Source: Tomocerus qinae (Eukaryota; Arthropoda; Collembola; Entomobryomorpha; Tomoceridae). From it: DNA of 64,000 nt. The position numbers and the translations under genes are program-made. Below, piece by piece: positions 13,843-27,100 of this stretch; within the stretch, counting starts at the first letter, position 1, and every line of letters starts with the position of its first letter. Where the stretch lies: NCBI GenBank assembly GCA_020055645.1, contig CM034548.1, positions 25,098,201 to 25,162,200 on the forward strand. Direction: 5' to 3'. The notes under the pieces are model-generated. The model searched no databases and had not been told where the DNA came from. It saw only the letters and a list, made by a program, of their open reading frames with translations.

Positions 13843-15561
13843 GTAAGAGCAATATTATTATTAGTCCGAGTATTTATGGTAGGTGTAGTAAATACAACAA
13901 ACATAGGTAAACTCACAATTAGACGAGATTCCCTTCAGCCATGCATACTAAAGCAATCCCAAGTATCAAAATTCAACTATCAGAAAGCCTAGGCTATAGA
14001 CAACAGTTCTCTTCATCTTTTCTTTGCTCTTCTGACCTATACTACTCACTCAAGGATTTATTTGCCTCCCTTCTTTTTAACTAGTCAAGCCTACTAATTG
14101 TAATCCCAACGAAACGCAAGTGTGCATGGATCCCTACTTCAATTTCTTTACATGCAAGATTTCCGCTCCGTCTCATCCGTCCTTCTGCATATTAAGTACA
14201 CACTTTTACAAACCGAACCGCTAAGCTAAATATACGGAACATTAAAATAAATTTGTTTGTTTTTAAGGACATGAGGTACTCGATATATCATGCAGGTAGA
14301 TTTTTATGCTTTATGCCTCACGTACCTAAACGTTCATTTTGCGTATTTCCGGTGCAGTCCTAACAACTCACCTTCCACTTAACATTATTTCCAAGAAAAT
14401 GACACTGCCTGATAATAAAATTTCTACTTACGTATACGATTTACTAAAGAACAATGAGAACCTTCAGGTTGTCACTTGATAGTTTTTTTAGACTCCTCGT
14501 ACGGGTCCTATACAAACTAAGTATGTATACCTTCTTAAAAATGAAGCGGTTGTACCTACCTGGGACTGTCATAGAAATGCCGCTTGAGCAGTAAAATTAT
14601 TTTTGTGGAGCAGTTATTGAATGTTAAATAAAAATGAAGTACAAGTTCTAGCAGCAAATAAATTCCAAAGTGCTTCTACCTAAAAAGATTTTGCACGTTG
14701 GTATTACTTAATAGCTAGTAAATCTTTAGAGATATTAGGCAACTATAATAATGTCAGCTCGTTTCATAATAATGGTAGCAAAAAAAGTTTTCAATCTGTT
14801 TCTTGATAGTATTAGACATTGTTCTATTTAAAAATGCATATGGACAGAGGGTAGTTTGAGAAATGAAGCAATAGCAACCTGCCTTGATTAGCAGGCAGTG
14901 CTTTATTTTATCGTGCAGTTTTTGTGAAGAGGGTTTCATAGTCGGTTGGTGAAGTTTGTGGAAATAGTGCATAGGAGAAGAGGGACTACTATGTTATAAT
15001 GTAAAGTAAGTAAAAGGCTGGACTGGATCTTGAGACAGGGAAGGTGCTCTTCACAAAACTTGCTCAACATGTAGACCAAGTACCGCCTACTCCCTCCTTC
15101 TTACGTAATTTTATGCATGCATTTGCTTTCCAAGCTCAGCTCTGCTTCATCCATCCTCCATCCAAAGACTCGTTCCATTATCCATCTCTAACAGATAATA
15201 TTATTACGTTCGTTTCGACTTTACATTACGTTAGTTTATTTAGTCACTCTCTCAGTTAGGTACATTGCATCACATTACAATAACACAATACTATCTGCAC
15301 AGTACGATCCATACATAATATTAAGATGCACAGCACAGCTGTAGCTTAGCATAAAATACAGCATACATAGCCGTTTTTCTGCACTCCAGCAAACCTGCTT
15401 CGATGACCATGATTTTCCATTCACTATACTAACCTATTCTTCCTACCTTGCCATTATATTATACTTTGATAGAAACATACCTGCCTGCATCATCACTGTT
15501 AAATTCTCCATCATCCTCGTCTCAACTATATACACTACTATCTATTTACCTACAATACTTC

Positions 15562-15597
15562 TATAACTTTATAGGATGATATAACTTTATAGGACGA
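15562..15597. repeat. Tandem pair of an 18-bp unit
   Basis: TATAACTTTATAGGATGA is followed immediately by the same unit with one substitution (GGACGA for GGATGA). Confidence 0.75.
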
Positions 15598-15989
15598 GAT
15601 ACCTTTGGGTATTATAGACGTAATGCTACATAACACAGTTCTTTTCTTGGACTTACACGCATTGTCTATTTACTTGCTAATGCTAATACTCTATGTCTAC
15701 TCCACACTGTCTATCGCTTTATGTACATAAGTAAATACATACATACAGAGACAAAAAGATTCCTACGACTCAATAGCTACGCAAATAATGTGGAGATTGC
15801 TTATTCATACTATTATAGTAGATCTGTCATGCAACATTTATACACTCGGACCTACATCACATCTTATCTCCATGCTGCATACCATACATGACAGAATAAA
15901 TATCTCCTTTGGAAAATGTAAATTCAATATAGTACACCATACGGCACAGGTAGAATTCGTGGAATATAGCGTTAGCCCTATGCGACTCA

Positions 15990-16022
15990 ATGACGTCACC
16001 CTCATTAGCCATTCACCGACTC
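15990..16022 (+). repeat. Short block shared with 43389-43419, containing a CRE-type palindrome
   Basis: The block starts with TGACGTCA, then CTCA eleven bases from its start, then ATTCACCGA and TC. The same elements occur in the same order and orientation at 43389-43419, with a one-base indel. TGACGTCA is the consensus cAMP-response element bound by CREB/ATF bZIP factors. Binding here is inference only. Confidence 0.35.
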
Positions 16023-17890
16023 AATCATTATTCTAAACATTAGTCACTTTTCTTCAATTTTTCACACATTTACCTACATACCCAGTACAAATCCACCTTA
16101 AATTACGTCGTCAACAGTTTTAAAACGTTCTCCAAGACATTTTTATATACCTCATGCATTATTCCTTACGCTTCCCTACTAAACTAAAATTTATATGAGT
16201 ACTAACCTACAATCTTCTCCAACCAACTGATCTGGATTGCAAATAGGTATACATACATTTCTACAAGGGAAACTGAGTACTTGTACTCTTGTTACTTGCC
16301 TCAAGATAATTTATTTATGATGGGAATAAAATTATCATTGACCATATGTAAAGACGTATAATTGAGGCATTTTCATTTCAAGTGGTTCCACAACAGAAAG
16401 AAACAAATTAACCATTCTTTCATGTAATTACATTTTACTACAAGACTGTTTCAATTAATTAAATGATTTTTACATAATTAATTAAGCAATTTTTACAGTT
16501 GGAGAAAAGACTGAATTTGAACGCAGTAGAAGTAAAAATCATTTTAAAAGATATGAACGGATAGATTTTTTATGTAATTTACAAGTGTTCCCTCTTAAAA
16601 TGGGAATGATAATGAAATATAAAATTGCAAAAAAATGTATAAGGCGCACGGTCGAGATTGCACTTAATGTGCTTTTTGGTTTGGATGGCATTAAAGGTGG
16701 TTACTTATAGGTAAGGGAAAAGTAAGTAGGAGCAATCAAGTCAGCTATTAGAGATAAGGATTTCATGGTGAACGAATGTTGAATGTAAAGTGCAGACGGT
16801 ATGCAGAGCATCTAATGCCTCATTATATACGAACACATAATAAACATAAAATACGCTAACTAACATAATAAATAGAAAAGTACAATGGAAATGGCTGAAA
16901 TGTTAAAAATGGATTTTTTGCATCCCGTCCCGTATTCTACAAGAGAAGGTCCGTAATTACAACAGACACAGTGCAAGTGTTCTCTATAGTAGATGATGGA
17001 AAGTGGCTCTGAGTTTTGTACGTAGCAGTATAGAAGACACTCGGTTTTTGCTAGTTACGTTATTTTACGTTGTAATTGTTCATAAGTAATGCAACAATGC
17101 AAAGAATGGAGAGAGATAGCTGGAATGAGATACAAGTTGCACGCTGCATGGAGAATCTTGCTGATCTAACGCTACAGGCAAAGAAAAACCTGGTCAAATC
17201 TTGATTACAGGTAGGCTCAGCCAGGTTTGGTATGTAGGTGCAACCCATAATGTATCTCAATTCCATACACACCAAAGTAACGTCGAATATTATATGGTAC
17301 ACAGTACTGTACATACTAGGAGGAGAAGACATTAAAGTACCTCCGCTCCGAGATAGCACGAATTAGATAAGTATATAAGCAACAGCCAACGTTGCTTGAG
17401 CCATTTTAATGTCTTCTATGTGCTTCGTTTGCTACGACTTTGAGACATGGCATGCAAAATCTACGTAGCATCAAGAGCAAACAGAAAGTACAAAGTCAAG
17501 TTGCCAACATGTACTTAACCCAGCGATCCAGCTCCACACAAAAATTCATTATAAAGTCAAACCATGATTATTTTCTTTGCCGAACACTATATATATGATT
17601 AGTACCCACTGGGTAGTTATACTATTATACTATATAATCTGCAACCCTTTTCTACCCTATACACTCATATCTACCATTGCATAAACATATACACGTAAAA
17701 GCAGTACTCACTACAGTTTTCTTTTCTGATTACATTGCATGTTTACGATTACCTAGCCTCTCTGCTCTTTACTTTTGCCACAATTACATACAACCTTTGC
17801 TTGCTTCGTTTTGGTCTCACTGGGCTGGGTAACAGTAAGATAAGCCGCTTGTTGCATATCTGCATATTTTATGTGTTTCTTTCGCTTATT

Positions 17891-17916
17891 GGACTGGACT
17901 GGACTGGTCGGGACTG
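17891..17916. repeat. GGACT simple repeat
   Basis: GGACTGGACTGGACTGG followed by TCGGGACTG: three clean GGACT units and a degenerate one. Confidence 0.6.
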
Positions 17917-20070
17917 CATTGTGCTGGACAACACATACTGACTGATATACTAATCGGGCTTTACATACTTTACTTGCTCTCTCTCCTGGTCTACTAAGAA
18001 GTGGAATGTAGCGTAATGTAACTGGAGATGAAACAGCATATTATCGCCTAGTAAATACTACAAGAGCTTACTACCACTTACTAGGTTGGGCATATATACA
18101 TTACATGATCATAATAATATGGTTTCTCAAACAGTCTTGTAACACTATACTACCACAACAAGATGACTATTTGTATCAGGATGTATATCTATACCTCGGT
18201 TATATAAGTATGCTTCATATAGCAGGGTACCTTACTAACTGCACGACAAGAAAGTATCTCAAATTGCGCACCTACATCTTGTTCTTGTTAATTGAGTTGG
18301 ACGTCAAAATAAATAAAAATCCGTATAAAACGAGAACATTAAATCAAAAGCTGTGCAAGGACACCTTCAATACCTATATAATTGAAGTCCAAAGATGAGA
18401 ATGAATTTAAGTTAAACCTCAAAGCTGTATTTACCATAAACGTCACGTCTGCATAATTTTGAAACCAGCCATAATGACAATTTGGTTTAGTTTGCCTGTA
18501 ACCAAATGCACTCAGCACTGATAATCATGGAATTTATAGAACTGATTCACATCTGTGTATGAAAATGAGTCAAATGAGCACGTATTTACATTGGCTATAA
18601 ACAAATGACCATATGCACAATAAATAGCTACAAAAAATTGTGAATGGTATCCAAAACTACTTGTTGCTATTCAAATATCTTTTGTACATCGGCTACCTAC
18701 TACTACGTGGCACTTTTGCCTATTTGACAATTCTGTACCTGGTTCTATTTTCCTGCTAATCCTGGACATAAATACTTTGGTAACACTGTCATATTTAGAA
18801 AAGAGTATTCATGTAAAACATTAAGAATTTGTCGAAGCAAGTTGAATAAAACAATTTGCCTTGAAGCAGAAGGAAAGCCACACCACAGCAAACCAGACCA
18901 CAGCCTGTCTTTCTTGTCTATTGTCTACTTGAATATCCGTTCTGTTCTGCATTATGCCATTTGAGAATTATTATTATGCGAATGGCCATTACTACATAGT
19001 TGGTATTGCTATGGCGTATTTACTGTTGCAACCGAAAGTGGAAGGGTAGGAATAAGTCTCATCTCATCCATGTTCAACCGAGGAGTTTCAACTTATCGAG
19101 AATGGTTATAAAATCCATTAAAGATCTTGAGATTAATGAGTTCATTTTCTGAGGCTGACAATTTCTGGCTATTTGAGAAGAACATTATTTACATAAAGTA
19201 CGTGTGTAATAGCCCTAATGGTATGAAAATGGTGTAGTAGCAGCTGTCGGAAAGTAACACCCTGGCTGTGTGCTACACCCATTAATTTGTGAAATTCAAT
19301 AATCGTGCTCTATAAAAGATGGAAAAATTAGAAGTAATGCTGATAATGCTTTGTCGTTAAAATGATATGAAATATGAACGTGTTTAGTGAGTAATAATGA
19401 ATTCTTTTCTGACTACTTGTAAATGTGAATGCTGGGATTTGCATTGTCTTGCATATCTTAACCTTAACCCTGACTCACTGTGTTAAGAAGTTGTGCGGAG
19501 ATAGGAGCAAATAGGTTGCGAACTAAGGATATTATTCTGATTTAATGATGAGTGTACAAGGCAAGTTAACGCGACTCCCCCTACACGCATCGTGTTACAT
19601 TTTGAAACAGAAATTGGCATGAGAATTTTTAAAAGTCATTTCTTAAGCCAATTATGTATTATGCATAGTGTATTATTGTTGTAGACATTAAGCACGTAGT
19701 AGAGCAAACACGCAGCAATCGAAATAAATATGTAGCTATTGTATAATTGTATAGTTAGTTGGGGATAGTAGTGAACTGAAATGAACTGTACAGACAATTA
19801 TCATATGGAATCTTCCGACGAAGCGTGTTGGGAAGGCAGGAGAGACACGAATAGTTTACGTATGTTAAAAAGCATAATATGTAAAGCTGAGAAAGGATAG
19901 GAATGTGTAAAATATACTGAAAGGGCATTTGCACCAATTGTATGTTCAAATCAAAGAAGTTAAAAGCGATTTTATAGACTTAGCAAGAAATCGGGAGACA
20001 ATCAAAGCAATAAACATAATATAATAATAATGAGAGCATAATATATAGTAAGTAGAAGAATGGTGCCTAC

Positions 20071-20296
20071 CTTTATGAACGACTAATGAGAGTGGCTCAT
20101 CAGAGTCCGGGAAGGGCGATTGTTTGAGTTTGATATGGTCTGTCAAATGATGACTGTGATAATGGTGGTTATGATGTGAAGTGGAATGTTCATTTTCCAC
20201 ATCGTCTGAAATGCTATCGACAGATTGTTTGGAAGTTTCCAGTAACCGTTGCTGCTGCTGGAGCAGACGGTTTTTAATGAGAAAAATCTTAGGCAT
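20071..20296 (-). CDS. ovo: First coding exon of Ovo/Shavenbaby C2H2 zinc-finger transcription factor (partial gene)
   Basis: The exon encodes 75 residues plus one base. It opens with MPKIFLIKNRL, the N-terminus of arthropod Ovo/Shavenbaby, followed by QQQQRLLE, an acidic Ser-rich stretch, a His-rich run (HHNHHYHSHH, about residues 41-50) and PDSDEPLSLV near the end, matching the DSDxPLSL block of fly Ovo. An in-frame TAA lies 12 bases before the ATG, which supports this start. The exon ends CATAAAG|GTAGGC, a good donor leaving a phase-1 intron; reading past it gives unrelated residues. Ovo proteins are nuclear regulators of epidermal differentiation (denticles, trichomes) and of the germline. 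In Drosophila the N-terminus is the region through which Pri/Tarsal-less peptides and Ubr3 trigger proteasomal trimming of the repressor into an activator. The activation and zinc-finger regions are not in this exon. The family call is very secure; splicing is inferred from the donor. Confidence 0.93.
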
Positions 20297-20420
20297 GGTT
20301 GATGGTTAGATGTGATTCCGTAGGGAAACTGTCCAGGAGTTGTCGCACTCTCCGGACGGATGTTTTATCGGCACTCAGCTCGATCGCGTGCACCACTCGA
20401 GTATGTCAATCCACAATCTC
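20297..20420 (-). promoter_or_regulatory. Probable ovo 5' leader / promoter-proximal region
   Basis: These bases lie directly upstream of the ovo start codon and are clearly richer in G+C and CpG than the surrounding DNA (CTCGATCGCGTGCACC and TCCGGACGG on the plus strand). A GATAAAA stretch around 20365-20372 on the minus strand could be a weak TATA-like element. No splice acceptor was evident just before the ATG, so this may be the continuous 5' untranslated region of the first exon. The transcription start is not determined. Confidence 0.45.
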
Positions 20421-20926
20421 CAAATAAGTAGAGCACTGGAGAAAAATAATTGTCTGGAGCTTAATGTGGTCGGCAGATAACGAAACTACTAATTACTGCA
20501 ACCATAAATAAGTAAATGTGTGTGATTGGGCTATAAGTAGGCGAGGAAAACAAAGGAGAGACATTAGCAGATCTCTTGTAATTATTGTCATGTAGGATTA
20601 ATCAACCTCCGACGTCACTGTCCACATTAACTTACTCAGACTACTGCTATTTTACTATTCTTATTAACGGAATTGGTTTTTCAAAACACGTCCTTAACTA
20701 CTAACTAATACACTTGAGAGTCAGCAACCAAATGGTCTATTATTGATGTTTCCACTTTGATTCTACAATTACAACTTTAATTGGGATGAGTTCCATGTGA
20801 AGAAATATTAATCTTAGGTACACTTGGACTTTTCATGAGGACAGGTCCAATCCAAGCAATATGTACTCACAGGTCCACTGCCAAGGATGAACTGAACAGG
20901 TAGGGATTCATGGCCAAGGCTAACAG

Positions 20927-21181
20927 TTATTGCAACCCCCGTACGACCGAAGAACAGAATATCATCATCACAGCAGCTTCAACACCAGACAGACACACAC
21001 CATCCAAATACATAGACATCCAGACATAATAATATACTCCTCGTACTCGATACTCACGTACGTATCTACTACATACAGTCTCTACTACACAGTACACATA
21101 ATACCTACATTTCTGCTTCAGGAAAACCAACCCCCATATGCATGTACACACTACACTTATCTACCCGGAGGACACTGACAG
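20927..21181 (+). other. Possible divergent exon upstream of ovo
   Basis: A plus-strand frame is open here (about 82 codons, His/Tyr/Thr-rich) without an ATG at its head. Within it, CTACATTTCTGCTTCAG is a good splice acceptor ending at 21121, and GACAG|GTACATC is a usable donor after 21181. The two would frame a 60-base exon (21122-21181). The segment starts about 630 bases from the ovo ATG on the opposite strand, so a divergent or promoter-associated transcript is conceivable. The product is not recognised and codon content is unremarkable. Confidence 0.2.
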
Positions 21182-24100
21182 GTACATCTATTTATTCTCT
21201 TTTTCGTTGGCTTAACTCCCTGCCCAACTTTACATAAGCCCAACACAATCACCCAGCTATATTGTTTCCTTCACTTGCTTTCCTTCCCTTTTTCCTTCAC
21301 CATTTACTTAATATTATTATACCGTATCTATCTACATAATGTATTGCTAACTACTAATCTCATCCTCCACCATTATTGCAATTCCATCGGAAACAATATT
21401 ATACACCCTGTCCTCTCTATAATACTCACTTATACTAACATCTACCTCAACTTATATCATATAACCACTTATGCAAATACCAAACAGTTAACTCTCTTAT
21501 AAATCCATACTTTCAATTCATGCACTACTAATATATGTCACACTATTTATGTATTATTTATCATCCTAGATTTGCACATACTTTACCATATTATCAAGTC
21601 CAAAGTCAACGTAAACTTAATATAGACCTTTTAATCTTCTTAATATTCTTAGCTAAGCATCTCATATAACCACTTATCAAACTATTCATAGGATTCTCAA
21701 ATTTCATTGCTTTAGAGTTTTGTGTGTTTTAAGTTTATAATATCATTACTACTTAATTTAAATAATTTTCGAATTCTCCCAATAGTACTTTGTATATAAA
21801 AAATCGAAAATCAGGAAATTAGGTTGAAAATCGAAACTACAACAATACTAAATATAGGAAGTAAAACATTAAGGCAGATTCAGTCTCATTCTCCTGTACT
21901 TCTCATGTTGCGTCCGTAATCTTGTTTATACTAGACAAACAAAACCTGCCGTCTGCCAATAGTAGTCCTTAGAGAATATTATTGTTGTGTATAAGAGATG
22001 ATAGTTGTTTGTGCAAAAGTGTATCTCATCTCCGATGTCCATAACAACAAGAATCAGTGGAGCAACTCAAAGAGAGTCAGGTTGAAGTTGGAGATTGGAG
22101 GTGTTTCAATTCAACAATGAGTGGCTGGGGCTACGGATATGTTTTTCCACTAGCAAATACACTTTTTCCCGTAAACATCATCCCTTCTACCTCGCTATGC
22201 ACTGCAATTCAGTCCGTCTCTTTAGGGAAGTGTAGTATGTGATTTGAAATGCTGATTATAATTTGTAATTGAGGGATATGTATCCATAGCATATCAACAG
22301 AGATATGCAAATGCATAAAGATGTTCCTTAGAATGAACAGAGATGATTTAGGGGATAAAAATATTTATTGCGATTGTACAAGTGAGTCTGGATTTGGTTG
22401 CATACTGTGGATTGTGTAATAACAATTGAGTGCATAAAACGTTAGCCATTGGACAAAGATCGAGATGGAAAGGAACAGAGCCATGAAAAGTTTTGTTTGT
22501 TGCGTTTCTTTGCTTTGATTTTCGTCTGCTTGGTTGCTGCGATATAAGGATGATGATGGAATGCAATCGGAATTATTACTCGTATTATTATTATATAATT
22601 ATTATATAAATCTCTCCAACAAGTTAAGTCAACTCACTCATGTAAGACACTTGTGTATTGTAGTTTCTAGGTAAGATGGGCACACTGCGTTGTTTGTTAT
22701 TAAGTGAGGCAAAGCAAGACACGTAGGTTTTGGCTATCAGACTCGCTGACTTGTATTTTGAATGCAACGCAAATTACTAGGTAATCGCAGGTGTATGAAT
22801 CCGAGTTTTTCTATTGCTTATACACTTGCTTATACATATCCACATCTTATACACTCAATACTACAATAGACACATAAAAGTTGTTTTTGCAGAGATTTGC
22901 AAATATCCAAATCACTATTCACTGTAAGTATCTTTTATCCTTTTATTATATCTCTCAAGCATATATCATCATAGCACCTCGGAGAGTCTCATGCTTTGTT
23001 GTTTCTATAATAGTGTGTATAGAATTATCTGTACCATTTAGCTTGGTATTTCTCTGTCTTTCAAGTTGCATCCCTTGTTTTCCCGTCCAGTTTTAATTCC
23101 ACATACTTCAGTCTCCTTTACAACGTATTCTTCCACGCTCTTTTTCTGTGCCAAATATTCTCATCAATTCTGCAACAACAAAAGAACGTTAGACTGCATT
23201 GTTGACTACATTATGATCATTTCCTTTTTTACTACCGCAACGAGTTTACATATTCTTATCATCATCCTATCTATACCATTTAATTATACTGTCTTGTAGA
23301 AATATCTTACACCCGTCATAATATTGTAATATTATGTATTACGAGATCTATGTAGAAAACAAATCATGTAACTATTACAAATTATACATTTGCACATAAC
23401 ATTTGCTGGCATTGAAATCATTAATAATAAACTATCTCACATGTAAGAATTGTACAGTTTCCATTTTACGAGTTAAATTGTAAGTATTGATCTACTTACA
23501 TAGCTCGTCAAATCCTTTTATTAGGATGAAGATAATTGATGTGATTGTTGAGGCAGAATTTTAGAGAGTTGATTCTTCTTGAAAATTAGCATGACATATG
23601 TTTGAGTGTCACGAAGTATTTTAATGATGTGGTTTTATTATTATTAGTTATGCAAGGTTTAGTTATTTCTGTATAATTGGGTTATTTAAATGGTGCTGAT
23701 GCATCTGGATTTAACAACTTGTGCAACGCGAGAGTGGTAATTCAGTGTAATATTACTTAGGGTGAGGTTAAAGAGCTATTAGAATATGATAGGGCAAATT
23801 AGATTGGAATTTTATATGGCAAAAGAGGTTTAATGATGAAAAGTCTCGTATTGGAATGGTTAAAGCTTGCGGATAATTATGTGAAGAAGAATGAAATAAT
23901 TCTTATTATTTATTATTGTTATAGCTATGACGTAAGGTTAGGGCATGGTGTTGAAATGGTAGGTACATGATAATGACCTCCACTGCCTGGCGTTAGTAGG
24001 ATATTTATGAGTTATGGTAGTGATTATGACGGACATTGCGCTGCAATAATATCCGTGGTGAATAAAGCACCTACATAAAAACTGACCATATGTAACATGA

Positions 24101-27100
24101 AATAAATTTAGGAACGAAGCAATGAACTGACGGAGATAGGTAATAAAAATTAAGAAACATTAACGAAGAACATAAAAATAGAATATATTAAATAATATCG
24201 TAGTGGAATAGATGTAAACGATGAATGTAATGACTTGATAGAGATAATTTATAATGGAACATGTATTTATGATGGATTAATGCGAGTAATTAATTATGTG
24301 TTCAGATAGTCATAAGTTTTAAAGCCATGACTAAAGTTAAAAAGTGGAAGTAGTTAAATGGAAAAAGATAATGTTCTCGTTGTCTCAGGATTTTTATGTA
24401 GGGATATTATTTGACGTAATTTAAAACTCTTGCACTATCTGTACCTCCATAACAATTGCTCTAGCTATCTTATTACTATGTGAAAGAAGCTTCTCTCTCT
24501 CTACGGTCTGGCTCCCTGATAAATATCATGATCACAGACAAAGAAAGAAGTGTTTCTAGATGTTGCTTATTACTCTGATATAGAACATCCAAGTTGTGAG
24601 TGAGCATAGTTGTGGTGGCTATGCTTACAACTTGCACAGTGGAAACGACAGTACATAGTAGTGTAGTAGAGGAATCTGCAAAAATGATGTGCTGTTATTT
24701 GAACGAGTGAGAGAGCTCCTGAGAGCCAAGCAAGTTGATTGGGCTGAAACAACGTTTTTCATTTCGATTTCCACAGAAGGTCAATGGCACGGTTACATAA
24801 GGATGAGGATGAGACTCAACTACACGTGATGGAAGAATCCGTTATTGAGAGAATTTTTGTAATTGTTACACTCGGTGTTTTATCGTCACTGTATCTCGCT
24901 TTTCGATTTCATTTCAGGGTCTGGACACCGTTAAAATTCAGAAAGTAAGCGCAACGCAAGCCAACTTACTTTAAGCACTCACTTGAGCAGCCAACTTCGT
25001 TGTATTTCTACTTTAAATACAATAAACTTGCTTTTTACAAACATATGCACCATCCGTCTATGTAGAGACATCCACATACAAATAGTTTTTTCATACCATC
25101 TACTTACTGTTAAACTAGATAAGTACTATAAGGATATCAAATGAGAAAGGAACTTACCTACACAATCATTATCGTACTTTAGATATTATGTAACCATTAT
25201 TATAGTAGACACTATCAGTACTATATATACATCACTTTGTACTTACATCGCTTTGTAATTTTCAGAATTGCTCTATTATTGTATAAAGCTACTGATACGG
25301 AGAATATAAGCTTATAAAATCATTCCTTCTTACTTTTTCAACCTTTATCAACATTCAATTCATTGTAAACCTAGGGAAATGACTGCTGCCAATATCAATC
25401 GTTTCATGCTCTTTTTATTGCCAATAGAAAAGACAACAGTACTCAAGATGACAATACTCATCACATTATGACGATTTAAAGTGAAATGTAAGCTGAAATT
25501 CAATGCCAACGATTTAGCTAAGCTTCTATGCACTTGAATCCTATAAGTACCACTTGCATCGTATGTAGCTATTAAATAAAACCATTTCATAGAACACTAC
25601 GTCACAAACAGAGGGAAACCAGCAAAGCCTGTATTTTGTAGATTTGTTATTTAACTCTTTAAAAGTACAGCACAATGATTAAAAGGTGCACGAACACTCT
25701 AAACTCAGGTACTATCTATATATACTTCATATTATGCTACTTCTTATGTAATGTAGGCATCGCTTTGTATAAAAGTAAGTTCATAACACCCACATATTAT
25801 TCCCATTGAACTTACTAGAAAACAAAACAAGTCTCAACTACGGAAGGAAGATGAACCGCTAATGAACTTCCTGAATTAGCCTCTTTCTCTCTCGTCTGCA
25901 CTCTTTTCTTGTTTTTCTTGAAAACCTGTACTGCACTATGCTCTTTAATACGTAAGCAAACCCAGTTTTTAAGAAAGCTTTGTTATTTATTTATACCTAT
26001 ACGGATTTAGCCAAGTGCGACTCATAACACAGCAAGCCTATTTTAATTGTCATTATTTAATTAAAGACTCCCTATAAGTAATGCTAACGACGTTTATATC
26101 ATAACTTTAGTGAAACGACATTCAAACTTATGACAAAGGTAGTTCTAGGTAACTAAAGTGGTTATTATGTCTGAGGAACAGCAATTAAACGTACATACCA
26201 TATGAATTGAGATGATTTTGTAAGGAGAGTCAAGCAGTCATGTATATATCTGCAGGCTCAATCGTGAAATGAAACTTAAACAGATAAATTTACTTGTGCT
26301 TTTCGTAACTGTTGAGACAGGGAATTAGGATTTTTGTTGTTTTGTTTTAAACTCCCTTTAAACGCAAGTTGTTTGCATTTCCATGTAAATGTCATTAATT
26401 ACATTTCCCTTACTTTGTTCCAATCCAAAGTTACAATTTGCTCAGAAACCAGATTCTTGTGTACTAATTGTCAAGTACTAAGTCAACAACATCCACAATG
26501 GGGTTTGAGCCTTTTTCCTTCCTAAAATACAACGGTAATTTTTGTTGAGTGACACACGGTGCAGAGGAGGACGTTGTATTTACTTGCACACTCAATATTT
26601 ATTGCACCGCACACAGACACATTATTTTATAGGACAACTTGATATTTCTATACTACAATAATAATATCACTTGCTCAAGCAACTTATTACTTGCTCAGTA
26701 TCAAAGTGTATTAACATAAAACTATTTTTATTTTCTTTATCAATAGGGTCTTTATGAGCGAGGAACTGAATTTCTTTAAAAGTTTTAACACTGACCACGT
26801 ATAATACTTTGCATATATATACACTTTGTATATATCCTTATCACAGTTTTAGACAAAGGAACTTTTAGGGTAAAGCACACACGTAGATATTCCAGCTTAT
26901 TAATATGTAAATATGGGAACTTCTGGCATTCTGAACTGTAAAAGAAAAAGGCAATTTAATTCCTTTTCCTGAGATAATGGCTGACGCTCGTCTTAAGTCA
27001 CAGTCATTTGTCTATCAGTCGACTTGACCCTTTGTCAACTCAAAGTACAATCTGATTTACCTGCTGGAGACTCCTAACCAATAAACAAACCTTTACAGTT

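Larger units (their letters stand above)
1..20070 (-). other. Inferred first intron of ovo (runs off the window)
   Basis: The interval begins with the donor GTAGGC on the minus strand and continues to the window edge. It is AT-rich, with no recognisable C2H2 zinc-finger exon (no CxxC...HxxxxH pattern, no HTGxRPY linker) on the minus strand. It holds the 12.2/13.0 kb duplication, a possible opposite-strand spliced unit at 13.4-13.8 kb and short repeats. 1-8060 shows only AT-rich DNA. Two patches stand out by composition: 8060-8560 (pyrimidine-rich on the minus strand) and 11236-11290 (G+C-rich, containing the palindrome CGGGTACCCG). Long first introns are common in ovo genes and often carry enhancers, but none can be identified from sequence alone. 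Confidence 0.5.

Noticed and set aside
17060-17359. 99-codon minus-strand frame
   Set aside because: No ATG at its head, no family resemblance, and ordinary length for chance frames here.
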